A DNA stretch of 64,000 bases. It comes from Morganella morganii. Lineage in GTDB: Bacteria > Pseudomonadota > Gammaproteobacteria > Enterobacterales > Enterobacteriaceae. The notes under the pieces are model-generated. The model ran no database searches. It was not told the origin of the DNA and saw only the letters and a list, made by a program, of their open reading frames with translations. The position numbers were made by a program, and so were the translations under genes. The stretch is from positions 2,170,001 to 2,234,000 of the forward strand of contig NZ_CP069157.1 of the NCBI RefSeq assembly GCF_019243775.1, in the 5' to 3' direction. Positions 6,478 to 13,707 of this stretch are shown in pieces (the first letter of the stretch is position 1; the number at the start of each line of letters is the position of its first letter).

Positions 6478-6644
6478 TGACTGCAAAACAAAAACACACC
6501 AAGGAACAGGTTATTGAGTTGTTCAATCAGGCTGACATGGATGAAAAGCAGATTGAGCAGATTGTGTCGGAGTGGCGTTGGCGCAGGGAGAACGCCAAAA
6601 CAAGCCGCATTCTCCATCAGTGCAGAATGAGGCTACCGGCATGA
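6468..6644 (+). CDS. Small phage protein, 58 aa, unknown
   Basis: ATG 6468 has GGGAGA five bases upstream. The product is charged and helical, with T-K-E-Q-V-I-E-L-F-N-Q-A-D-M-D and then W-R-W-R-R-E-N. It is the first of three genes whose starts overlap the previous stop by four bases (ATGA at 6641 and 6802), typical of coupled phage early genes. Function unknown. Confidence 0.65.
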   Translation: MSLMTAKQKHTKEQVIELFNQADMDEKQIEQIVSEWRWRRENAKTSRILHQCRMRLPA

Positions 6645-6805
6645 ACACATACACAATACAGGATGCTCAGGTAGAACGGCAACGGATTGCCGAACAGCGC
6701 AGGAAACGAGAGCAGAAAGAAAAGGATGATTACTGGTTTCGTGAAAGTGTCGGATTGCCAAACGGACGGGTACCGGCAGAATTTTTAAGCGGAGAATTCA
6801 CATGA
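6641..6805 (+). CDS. Small phage protein, 54 aa, unknown
   Basis: It starts at ATG 6641, overlapping the previous stop; a longer frame from 6572 has no basis. The product is strongly charged, with E-R-Q-R-I-A-E-Q-R-R-K-R-E-Q-K-E-K likely forming one helix, followed by W-F-R-E-S-V-G-L-P. Function unknown; early-operon position suggests a role near recombination or host takeover. Confidence 0.65.
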   Translation: MNTYTIQDAQVERQRIAEQRRKREQKEKDDYWFRESVGLPNGRVPAEFLSGEFT

Positions 6806-7164
6806 TGGAATATCCACGACGCATAGGGAAACCCGCAGGCTCCGGTGGAACGTATGAGGACAATTATCAACGCGCCCTGAAATCAGCAATTGAGCAAATG
6901 GATTTGCAACGGCGGGGGAAACCGACCGGAGAGCCTTCACTGTCAGAGCAACGGGTGGCCGAGACACTTTACAACATCTGCCGTATCACCGCCCTTCACT
7001 ATCCCCCACTACCCGCAAACATCAAAGCAGCACGGAATGCTGCTGAGACACAGGCGTGGAGAGAATGGAGGACTGAACATGGAAAAGCTACCGGTGTCGG
7101 TGGTGTTGATTATTACGGCGGTGGGCGTGCGGAATCACGCCCCGGCCAGAGATTGGGGGATTAA
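6802..7164 (+). CDS. Phage protein of unknown function, 120 aa
   Basis: ATG 6802 overlaps the previous stop and has GGAGAA upstream. The middle holds a helix-rich, charged region (residues about 25-90, including L-S-E-Q-R-V-A-E-T-L-Y-N-I-C); the tail is Gly/Arg-rich and looks disordered. I do not recognise the family. It ends three bases before erf and is probably co-translated with it. Confidence 0.7.
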   Translation: MMEYPRRIGKPAGSGGTYEDNYQRALKSAIEQMDLQRRGKPTGEPSLSEQRVAETLYNICRITALHYPPLPANIKAARNAAETQAWREWRTEHGKATGVGGVDYYGGGRAESRPGQRLGD

Positions 7165-7166
7165 TC

Positions 7167-7781
7167 ATGTCTGAAGTCTATAAGGCAATAAGTGCCGTAG
7201 CCAAGGAACTGGCTGAGACAGGCATCAAAAAAGGGAGCAGGAATTCACAACAGGGGTTTATGTTCAGGGGGATCGACGCTGTATACAACGCCCTTGCCCC
7301 GGCGCTGGTTAAGCATGGCCTGATTATCCTTCCTCGCATTATGGAGCGTTCTGTCACGGAGCGACAGACACAAAAAGGCGGCACCTTATTTTATGTCGTG
7401 GTGAAGGCTGAGTTTGATTTCATTGCCACGAAAGACGGCAGCAAACACACAGTGACCACCTTTGGCGAAGCTATGGATAGCGGGGACAAGGCAACCAACA
7501 AAGCAATGTCTATCGCTTATAAATACGCAGCTTTCCAGGCATTTTGTATTCCTACCGAAGAAACTGCGATTGATGCTGACGCAGAGGTTCACGATGTTGT
7601 TCCACGTAATCCAGAGCAGATTTTGGGTGACTATACCGAATTTCTTAATGTCACAAGTGACACAAAGACGATTGAGGCTGAATACCGGAAAGTATGGCGA
7701 ATGCTGAACGGTAGCGACAAACAGGATGAATGTAAGCGCCTCACCGGCATCAGGATCAACGAACTTAAGCAGGCGGCATAA
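7167..7781 (+). CDS. erf: ERF-family single-strand annealing recombinase
   Basis: A 204-aa protein of the ERF superfamily (P22 Erf length). The conserved core is present: F-R-G-I-D-A-V-Y-N-A-L-A-P at about residues 30-45, then L-I-I-L-P, and the G-E-A-M-D-S-G-D-K-A-T-N-K-A-M-S-I-A-Y-K segment at about 99-118. ERF proteins anneal complementary single strands and circularise or recombine phage genomes. ATG 7167 is three bases after the previous gene. It is followed with no gap by ssb, its natural partner. Confidence 0.92.
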   Translation: MSEVYKAISAVAKELAETGIKKGSRNSQQGFMFRGIDAVYNALAPALVKHGLIILPRIMERSVTERQTQKGGTLFYVVVKAEFDFIATKDGSKHTVTTFGEAMDSGDKATNKAMSIAYKYAAFQAFCIPTEETAIDADAEVHDVVPRNPEQILGDYTEFLNVTSDTKTIEAEYRKVWRMLNGSDKQDECKRLTGIRINELKQAA

Positions 7782-8177
7782 ATGGCAATTAACGTAATTA
7801 CAGTCAGCGGCAATCTCGGAAAGGATTGTGAGCAACGATGGACTCCGGCAGGGAAAGCCGTTGCATCGTTTAGCCTACCGGTGAAACAGGGATATGGCGA
7901 GCACGAAAAGACATCGTGGGTTATCTGTAAAATGTTCGGCGCGAAAGCTGAGAAATTGCCAGAACACCTGAAAAAAGGAATGAAGGTGACGGTTACTGGC
8001 GAGTTCATCATGGAGGAATGGACAGGTCAGGATGGCAATAAACGATCAGCGCCGGTGATTATCGTGAACCAGTTGGATTTCAGCAACAATCAGGCAGGAA
8101 GCCAGAAGCCGCAGACGCAGCAAGCTCCAGCACGGAATGAGCCACCGATGGATTTTGACTATGATGTTCCGTTTTAG
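7782..8177 (+). CDS. ssb: Single-stranded DNA-binding protein
   Basis: A 131-aa SSB: the OB fold begins I-N-V-I-T-V-S-G-N-L-G-K-D and includes W-V-I-C-K-M-F-G and V-T-V-T-G-E-F. A Gln-rich linker leads to the acidic tip M-D-F-D-Y-D-V-P-F, the interaction tail of bacterial SSBs. The start immediately follows the erf stop. It should coat phage ssDNA and hand it to Erf. Confidence 0.93.
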   Translation: MAINVITVSGNLGKDCEQRWTPAGKAVASFSLPVKQGYGEHEKTSWVICKMFGAKAEKLPEHLKKGMKVTVTGEFIMEEWTGQDGNKRSAPVIIVNQLDFSNNQAGSQKPQTQQAPARNEPPMDFDYDVPF

Positions 8178-8287
8178 GATGAAGCGTAATGCAGGGATGA
8201 TCAGGTAGACGAAAGCGTTAAGTTATAACACCACAGAAAGCAGAGAACGGACGCAGACGAATAGCAAGGGATTGCCTTACGGAATTA

Positions 8288-8455
8288 ATGCAGCACACAT
8301 CAGACGAACAACACACCGCAATACTCGGCAAATACACACCGAAATTCAAACCACTTAATCACCCGTGCTTTCCTGAGAAGAAAGTGCCTGGGTATTACGT
8401 GCGTACGTTACAGCAGGAGGATGAAGTATGGGGGTTGCAACTAAACCCACATTAA
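8288..8455 (+). CDS. Small phage protein, 55 aa
   Basis: ATG 8288 opens a 55-aa frame rich in Pro, His and Lys (K-F-K-P-L-N-H-P-C-F-P-E-K-K-V-P-G-Y-Y-V) that overlaps the start of xis by 28 bases. The composition is protein-like and small genes are usual at this place in P22-type phages. The ribosome binding site is weak. Function unknown. Confidence 0.5.
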   Translation: MQHTSDEQHTAILGKYTPKFKPLNHPCFPEKKVPGYYVRTLQQEDEVWGLQLNPH

Positions 8456-8856
8456 CCAGAGGCAGAGCCCTAACTTTATATTGGCCGACCGTAGACGCCT
8501 ACCCGATGGATAGCCGTGAAGCCTGTGCTTTCATGGGAATATCTTACCCTACCCTGAAAAAATGGATTGATTCCGGCAGGCTTTCCGGCTCGAGAAAAGA
8601 TCCGCTTAAGCCCAAATCGCCGTGGCAGTTTACCCGTGCAAATTGCATTGCAGCCATCAACTACAAAATGCACAATACGCCGGAAAGCGTGATTAGTGCG
8701 GAAGAGGAAAGGATATGTCAATCTTCCGGAGAGGCGAGATATGGTACGCCAGTTACTCGCACAATGGTAAAAGAATTAAGGAGTCGCTTGGTACAACGGA
8801 CAAAAAACAAGCGCAGGAGTTGCATGATAAACGAAAGGCCGAGCTGTGGCGCGTAA
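8428..8856 (+). CDS. xis: Excisionase, P22 Xis-like
   Basis: A 142-aa protein with a MerR-like winged helix at about residues 27-75 ([20 protein letters not shown], then R-L-S-G-S-R-K-D-P), followed by a tail (Y-G-T-P-V-T) resembling P22 Xis. GGAGG lies eight bases before ATG 8428. The last 140 bases overlap int in another frame, as in P22. Xis bends DNA at att and turns the integrase toward excision. Confidence 0.85.
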   Translation: MGVATKPTLTRGRALTLYWPTVDAYPMDSREACAFMGISYPTLKKWIDSGRLSGSRKDPLKPKSPWQFTRANCIAAINYKMHNTPESVISAEEERICQSSGEARYGTPVTRTMVKELRSRLVQRTKNKRRSCMINERPSCGA

Positions 8857-9866
8857 ACTCACTGGGTGAAACTCCGAAGGTTACTTTTGAGGTTGCCTGT
8901 ACGCGGTGGCTCGAGGAAAAATCAGGCAAAAAATCTCTTGATGATGATAAAACCAAAATACTGTTTTGGCTCGATCACTTTGAAGGGATGCACCTGGCAG
9001 ATATTGATGAGATTAAAATCTATGATGCTGTCAGTAAGCTGAAAAATCAGAAGCTGAAAGAAAATTGGGAAAAGCATATTTCCGGCAGGAAGCGGCGTGC
9101 AGTCAGTAAAAAATCAGAGCCGGTTTCTGTAGCAACCAAATCTGCTTACCTGGCTTTCATCAAGTCACTGCTCCGCGCCGCTGAACGCGACTGGAAGTAT
9201 CTCGATAAAGCCCCGAATATCCGGGTGCCAAAACCGAAGAATAACCGGGTCCGATGGCTCGAGCCACGGGAAGCAAAACGCCTGATCGATGAATGCAGTG
9301 AACCTCTTAAATCTGTTGTGACATTTGCTCTGGCTACCGGCCTGCGGCGCTCCAATATTATTAACCTGGAATGGTCACAAATAGATATGCCGAGAAAAGT
9401 AGCGTGGATTCCCCCGGATCAGACCAAATCAGGGAAAGCATTGGGTGTTGCTCTTAACGACACTGCGTGCCGCGTCCTGCGTGAGCAGATAGGCAATCAC
9501 ACAAAGTATGTTTTTGTGCATACGAAGGCTAAAAACAGATCTGACGGCTCAATGACTCCGGTTGTCAGAAAAATGCGCGTTGACGGTAATACTGCTTTCA
9601 GGACTGCACTTAAACGTGCCGGTATAGAAAACTTCCGTTTTCACGACCTTCGCCACACATGGGCGAGCTGGTTAATTCAGGCGGGAGTACCGCTGTCCGT
9701 ATTGCAGGAAATGGGGGGATGGGAATCAATAGAAATGGTACGCCGGTATGCTCACCTGGCACCGGGTCATCTGAGCCAGCATGCGCAGCAAATCGATGCT
9801 GTTTTTGGTGAGGATGTCCCAAATATGTCCCACCCGACCCTGAGTGTGGTTGGTGAGCACAAATGA
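8715..9866 (+). CDS. int: Tyrosine-recombinase integrase, P22 type
   Basis: A 383-aa integrase. The N-terminal arm-binding part starts [11 protein letters not shown]; a SAM-like core-binding domain covers about residues 53-165. The catalytic set is complete: Arg211 (T-G-L-R-R-S), Lys238, His310 and Arg313 (F-H-D-L-R-H-T-W), Trp336 and Tyr345 (R-R-Y-A-H-L). It reads toward and ends 38 bases from the 3' end of tRNA-Thr, so the attachment core is expected in that tRNA end. P22 also uses a tRNA-Thr gene. Confidence 0.95.
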   Translation: MSIFRRGEIWYASYSHNGKRIKESLGTTDKKQAQELHDKRKAELWRVNSLGETPKVTFEVACTRWLEEKSGKKSLDDDKTKILFWLDHFEGMHLADIDEIKIYDAVSKLKNQKLKENWEKHISGRKRRAVSKKSEPVSVATKSAYLAFIKSLLRAAERDWKYLDKAPNIRVPKPKNNRVRWLEPREAKRLIDECSEPLKSVVTFALATGLRRSNIINLEWSQIDMPRKVAWIPPDQTKSGKALGVALNDTACRVLREQIGNHTKYVFVHTKAKNRSDGSMTPVVRKMRVDGNTAFRTALKRAGIENFRFHDLRHTWASWLIQAGVPLSVLQEMGGWESIEMVRRYAHLAPGHLSQHAQQIDAVFGEDVPNMSHPTLSVVGEHK

Positions 9867-9867
9867 A

Positions 9868-9900
9868 AAACCCGCTAACTGGTTGAGAGTTAACGGGTTT
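9868..9900. terminator. Bidirectional hairpin between int and tRNA-Thr
   Basis: AAACCCGCTAAC pairs with GTTAACGGGTTT around a nine-base loop (one G-T pair). Read leftward it is followed by T's, so it can end the tRNA transcript; read rightward it can end int. Confidence 0.75.
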
Positions 9901-9904
9901 AATA

Positions 9905-9980
<76 letters not shown>

Positions 9981-9985
9981 GAATT

Positions 9986-10073
9986 TGGCGGAAGGATAGA
10001 GATTCGAACTCTAGGACGGTCTCCCGTCGGCGGTTTTCAAGACCGCTGCCTTAAGCCACTCGGCCATCCTTCC
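9986..10073 (-). tRNA. tRNA-Ser (anticodon TGA)
   Basis: An 88-nt class II tRNA with encoded CCA, acceptor GGAAGGA/TCCTTCC, long variable arm and anticodon loop CTTGAAA. Five bases separate it from tRNA-Thr, so the two are co-transcribed. Confidence 0.97.
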
Positions 10074-10083
10074 ATGGGGCGCG

Positions 10084-10112
10084 ATTATGCTGAAAAATGA
10101 GGAACCTGTCTA
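10084..10112 (-). promoter_or_regulatory. Promoter of the tRNA-Ser/tRNA-Thr unit
   Basis: Minus strand TAGACA, 17-bp spacer, CATAAT, followed by a GC-rich discriminator (CGCGCCCC) typical of stringently controlled stable-RNA promoters. Confidence 0.7.
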
Positions 10113-10280
10113 CCCCTATATGCAAAAAAATCCGATTTTTTTGTCTGCCTGCTCAACATTCGTGCATCATACCGGCCCTGCGGCGGAATACTGCTGTTAT
10201 TGTGACGGGAATTAGTATGATAGAATTAATTCCCGGTGAATTTACAGTCAAGTACTTACTATAAGGTCGCAACGGAACAT

Positions 10281-12995
10281 ATGTACAGACAGTCACATTC
10301 CAAGCCTTATGCGATACCCGGCTTTTATGCATCATTTGTTTCGTTATTAGTCTTATCTCTCTTTTTATACGGATATAACTATTACGATGCCTGGCTGGGA
10401 AGCAAAAAAGGCGCACTCTACAGTTTCAGCACACGGATAGAACATCAGGTTGAAACGTACCGCTATCAGTCCGCTGAGCTGTTCCGGCTCGCCAATACCA
10501 CGGACACCGAGAAGCGGCCTGAGCTCGTTCCGCCGCATAAGATCCTGAATGATATTTACTGGATTGACAGCCGTGTGCCGGTTGTGGATGCCATCCTGTT
10601 CGGCCAGACCAATGATGAGACCTACGCCATCGCACGGCGTTTTTCAGACTATCTGACCATTCTGTGGGGCGGTGAAAATCAGTTTAATTCTGTATATTAC
10701 CTCAACGGACTGGATAACAGTCTGCTGCTGGTGACATCCCATTCTGCCCTGCGTCCGGAGCTGCGCTACCGCGAAAGCCCGCTGACATTGGGTGCCGATG
10801 AAAAACGGGCGGAAATGCTGGCGGATTCCACAGCGCTGGATGAGCGGGAAACCCTCTCCTCCTTTACCAAGATGCCGTCAGAATCAACCTATTACTATAC
10901 CTACCGCGCAATGTTTAATAACCCCGGTCAGCTGACCAGCGTGGTGGCGTTTGATTTACCGGTGAATAACCTGGTGCCGGATAATCTGGATCTGTCCAAT
11001 CTGTCACTGATCCCGGCCGAGACCCACACCCTCAGCAACCGTCCGAATGCGGTGCAGATCAGTATTAACGGCCTGTCACTGAAACTCAGTTACCGTCTGC
11101 GTGAAATGCCGTATCAGGTGGTTTATCAGCTCTCACTGCTATCTCTGGCCGAAGAGATGCTGGCGGCCAATATCTGGCTGTTAATTTCTGTCTTCCTGTT
11201 CAGTATGCTCTCCGTCGGCGGCCTTGTTTATATCCGCAAACGGTTCATTTCCCCGCTCAATACACTGGTCCGCCAGGCCAGAAACAGTGAGGCGATAACC
11301 AATGAAATTGTGGCGCAACTGCCTATCGGGCTGGCGATTTATGATTTTGCCGCCAATAAACGGCTGGTCAGTAATACCATCGCCAGTCAGTTGCTGACCC
11401 TCAGCGACCTGAACAAAACCCGCGATATGGCCCGCGAGCACCAGGGCCGGATCCAGACCACCATTGATAACGTGGTTTATGAAGTCAGTATGAATCCGGT
11501 CCGTAATATGAATGATACTTATCTGATTCTGTTCCGGGATGTGGATCAGGAAGCGCTGACCGCACGCCGCCTGCAATTGTCTGACCGTGAGTATAAGAAA
11601 AGTATCAAAGCCCGTCAGTCTGTGCTGTCAAATATCCGTTCAGAGCTGGTGGTGCCGGTCAAACAGCTCGGTAATGACCTGCATACGCTGGCACCGTATG
11701 TGACTGATCCCGCCGGCGGCATGCTGATGGATAAAGTGGTAACGGAATCCGGTTATCTGTGTGAGTGGATCGAAAATATTATTCTGCTGGCTGACCTGGA
11801 AAGTGATGACTGGAAACCGACCAATGATGAATTCCTGTTGTCACAGACCGTCGAAGATATCGTTAAACAATTCTCACGTCAGATAAATGACAAAGGCATT
11901 CCGCTTTATTTCCATAACAGTATTAATAAACAGCTGAATTACATTGGTGACGGCCCTATTATCAGTAAGATATTTTTATTATTACTGAATTATGCTGTCA
12001 GTAATTTAAAATACGGTAAATTGGTTATTCGCCTTAAGAATATATTTAAAGATGAACATAATAATATCAGATTGGAAATAATCGCCAGCGGCTCCGGTCT
12101 GCCGCAATCTGATCTCGTTAATCTGCACGATCCGTTTATGTTTCAGGTCGCGGAGACGGAAGGTCGTCCGAACTCGGGGCTGGCATTCTATTTGTGTGAT
12201 TTATTATGTAAAAAACTCAGCGGAGAGCTGAAAATAGACAGTAAACCAGACATCGGCACACACTACACTGTCGAGTTGCCGCTGCCTGCCACCGAGATGA
12301 TCGGTGAGCCGTCAGAGGTGCTGGAAGATACGCTGTTTAAGATCAATATCATTAATCCGAGTATTCGGGAAATAATTAACGCAATTATAATTGAAAACGG
12401 CGGAATTTTATTTGATAAAAATCGCGCATTATTGCAAGATGAATATGACATCCTGATAACTGACTTTGATAAGAAAGCGAGAAAGCCAATACTCTTTTTA
12501 CGAAATGACATTATTGAACACAGAATGATTACGCCTTCCCTGGTGGAGTGTAATTATAATTTCAATGATGAAATTCTGAATGCTATTACGCTGCTTATCG
12601 AACAAAGCTTAACTTCGGATGAGTTTGATGATAGATTCTTACCCGGGAATCCGGGTATTAATACAGCAGCGCTTTCCGTCGGGGAAGTTGTTGCGTTATA
12701 TAAAAATCAGCTGGCACAAAGTACGTATAAAGACTTGTTTGCCACCACAGTCCCTCCTGATATAAGTAAGATGTACACGGAAGCAGAATTAAGTGAATTG
12801 CAGCCACTGGCGCTGACAGTACATCGGGTCAAAGGGGTCTTTGCTGTGCTCGACTTTGATTATCTGAAATCACGCTGTGAAGATATAGAACGCTGTATCG
12901 CTGACAAAAACAAAATGAAGGTGGATGAAGGTATCCGGGAAATTGATGCCATTGTCACTGAATTGCTGCAGCAAGGTAACCAAGAGTATGAATAA
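10281..12995 (+). CDS. rcsD: Rcs phosphotransfer protein RcsD
   Basis: A roughly 904-aa inner-membrane protein. A membrane span at about residues 14-32, a periplasmic sensor region and a second span near 293-315 are followed by a histidine-kinase-like region without a usable phospho-accessor, and a C-terminal HPt domain with the phosphorylated His in L-T-V-H-R-V-K-G (near 848). It relays phosphate from RcsC to RcsB in the envelope-stress system. Compared with E. coli, the periplasmic stretches W-G-x-E-N and Y-Y-L-N-G are kept. GTG 10236 is an alternative start; I prefer ATG 10281 with CGGAAC upstream. It overlaps rcsB by eight bases. Confidence 0.93.
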   Translation: MYRQSHSKPYAIPGFYASFVSLLVLSLFLYGYNYYDAWLGSKKGALYSFSTRIEHQVETYRYQSAELFRLANTTDTEKRPELVPPHKILNDIYWIDSRVPVVDAILFGQTNDETYAIARRFSDYLTILWGGENQFNSVYYLNGLDNSLLLVTSHSALRPELRYRESPLTLGADEKRAEMLADSTALDERETLSSFTKMPSESTYYYTYRAMFNNPGQLTSVVAFDLPVNNLVPDNLDLSNLSLIPAETHTLSNRPNAVQISINGLSLKLSYRLREMPYQVVYQLSLLSLAEEMLAANIWLLISVFLFSMLSVGGLVYIRKRFISPLNTLVRQARNSEAITNEIVAQLPIGLAIYDFAANKRLVSNTIASQLLTLSDLNKTRDMAREHQGRIQTTIDNVVYEVSMNPVRNMNDTYLILFRDVDQEALTARRLQLSDREYKKSIKARQSVLSNIRSELVVPVKQLGNDLHTLAPYVTDPAGGMLMDKVVTESGYLCEWIENIILLADLESDDWKPTNDEFLLSQTVEDIVKQFSRQINDKGIPLYFHNSINKQLNYIGDGPIISKIFLLLLNYAVSNLKYGKLVIRLKNIFKDEHNNIRLEIIASGSGLPQSDLVNLHDPFMFQVAETEGRPNSGLAFYLCDLLCKKLSGELKIDSKPDIGTHYTVELPLPATEMIGEPSEVLEDTLFKINIINPSIREIINAIIIENGGILFDKNRALLQDEYDILITDFDKKARKPILFLRNDIIEHRMITPSLVECNYNFNDEILNAITLLIEQSLTSDEFDDRFLPGNPGINTAALSVGEVVALYKNQLAQSTYKDLFATTVPPDISKMYTEAELSELQPLALTVHRVKGVFAVLDFDYLKSRCEDIERCIADKNKMKVDEGIREIDAIVTELLQQGNQEYE

Positions 12996-13638
12996 CCTGA
13001 ATGTTATTATCGCTGATGACCATCCTATTGTTCTGTTCGGGATAAAAAAGTCCCTGGAACAGCTGGAAACGGTTAATGTTGTTGGTGAATTTGAAGATTC
13101 CACTTCACTCATCAATAACTTAGCACGCCTGGATGCGGATGTTCTGATCACTGACCTTTCCATGCCGGGAGATAAATATGGTGATGACATCACGCTTATC
13201 AAGTATATCAAGCGCCATTATCCTGACCTGGCGATTATTGTGCTGACCATGAACAATAATCCGGCGATCCTCAGTGCCGTACTGGACCTCGATATCGAAG
13301 GGATCGTACTGAAGCAGGGTGCGCCGGCTGATCTGCCGAAAGCACTGGCCTCTTTGCAGAAAGGAAAGAAATTCACCCCTGACAGCGTTTCCAAACTGCT
13401 GGAAAAAGTGAATGCCAACGGGTACGGCGATAAGCGCCTGTCTCCGAAAGAGAGTGAGGTTCTGCGTCTGTTTGCCGAAGGGCATCTGGTCACTGAGATT
13501 GCGCGTAAACTGAACCGCAGTATCAAAACTATCAGCAGCCAGAAAAAATCCGCCATGCTGAAACTGGGTGTAGATAACGATATCGCTCTGCTGAATTACC
13601 TTTCGTCTGTCACTATCGACAGCCACAGAGACGAGTAA
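12988..13638 (+). CDS. rcsB: Response regulator RcsB
   Basis: A 216-aa protein from ATG 12988, with receiver domain (A-D-D-H-P near the start, phospho-acceptor Asp56 in L-I-T-D-L-S-M-P) and C-terminal LuxR-type HTH (S-P-K-E-S-E-V-L-R-L, then I-K-T-I-S-S-Q-K). Length and sequence match E. coli RcsB. It controls capsule, motility and envelope genes and represses flhDC, which matters for the fli genes in this window. The start overlaps the rcsD stop; coupling is likely. Confidence 0.97.
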   Translation: MNNLNVIIADDHPIVLFGIKKSLEQLETVNVVGEFEDSTSLINNLARLDADVLITDLSMPGDKYGDDITLIKYIKRHYPDLAIIVLTMNNNPAILSAVLDLDIEGIVLKQGAPADLPKALASLQKGKKFTPDSVSKLLEKVNANGYGDKRLSPKESEVLRLFAEGHLVTEIARKLNRSIKTISSQKKSAMLKLGVDNDIALLNYLSSVTIDSHRDE

Positions 13639-13666
13639 TCCGGAAACGTTTTACAGTACTGATGCA

Positions 13667-13698
13667 AAACCGCCATTCAGATGAACGGCGGTTTTTTT
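13667..13698. terminator. Terminator shared by rcsB and rcsC
   Basis: AAACCGCC / GGCGGTTT stem with a 12-nt loop and T7. It lies between the convergent stops. Confidence 0.9.
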
Positions 13699-13707
13699 AT
13701 GTGCCGG

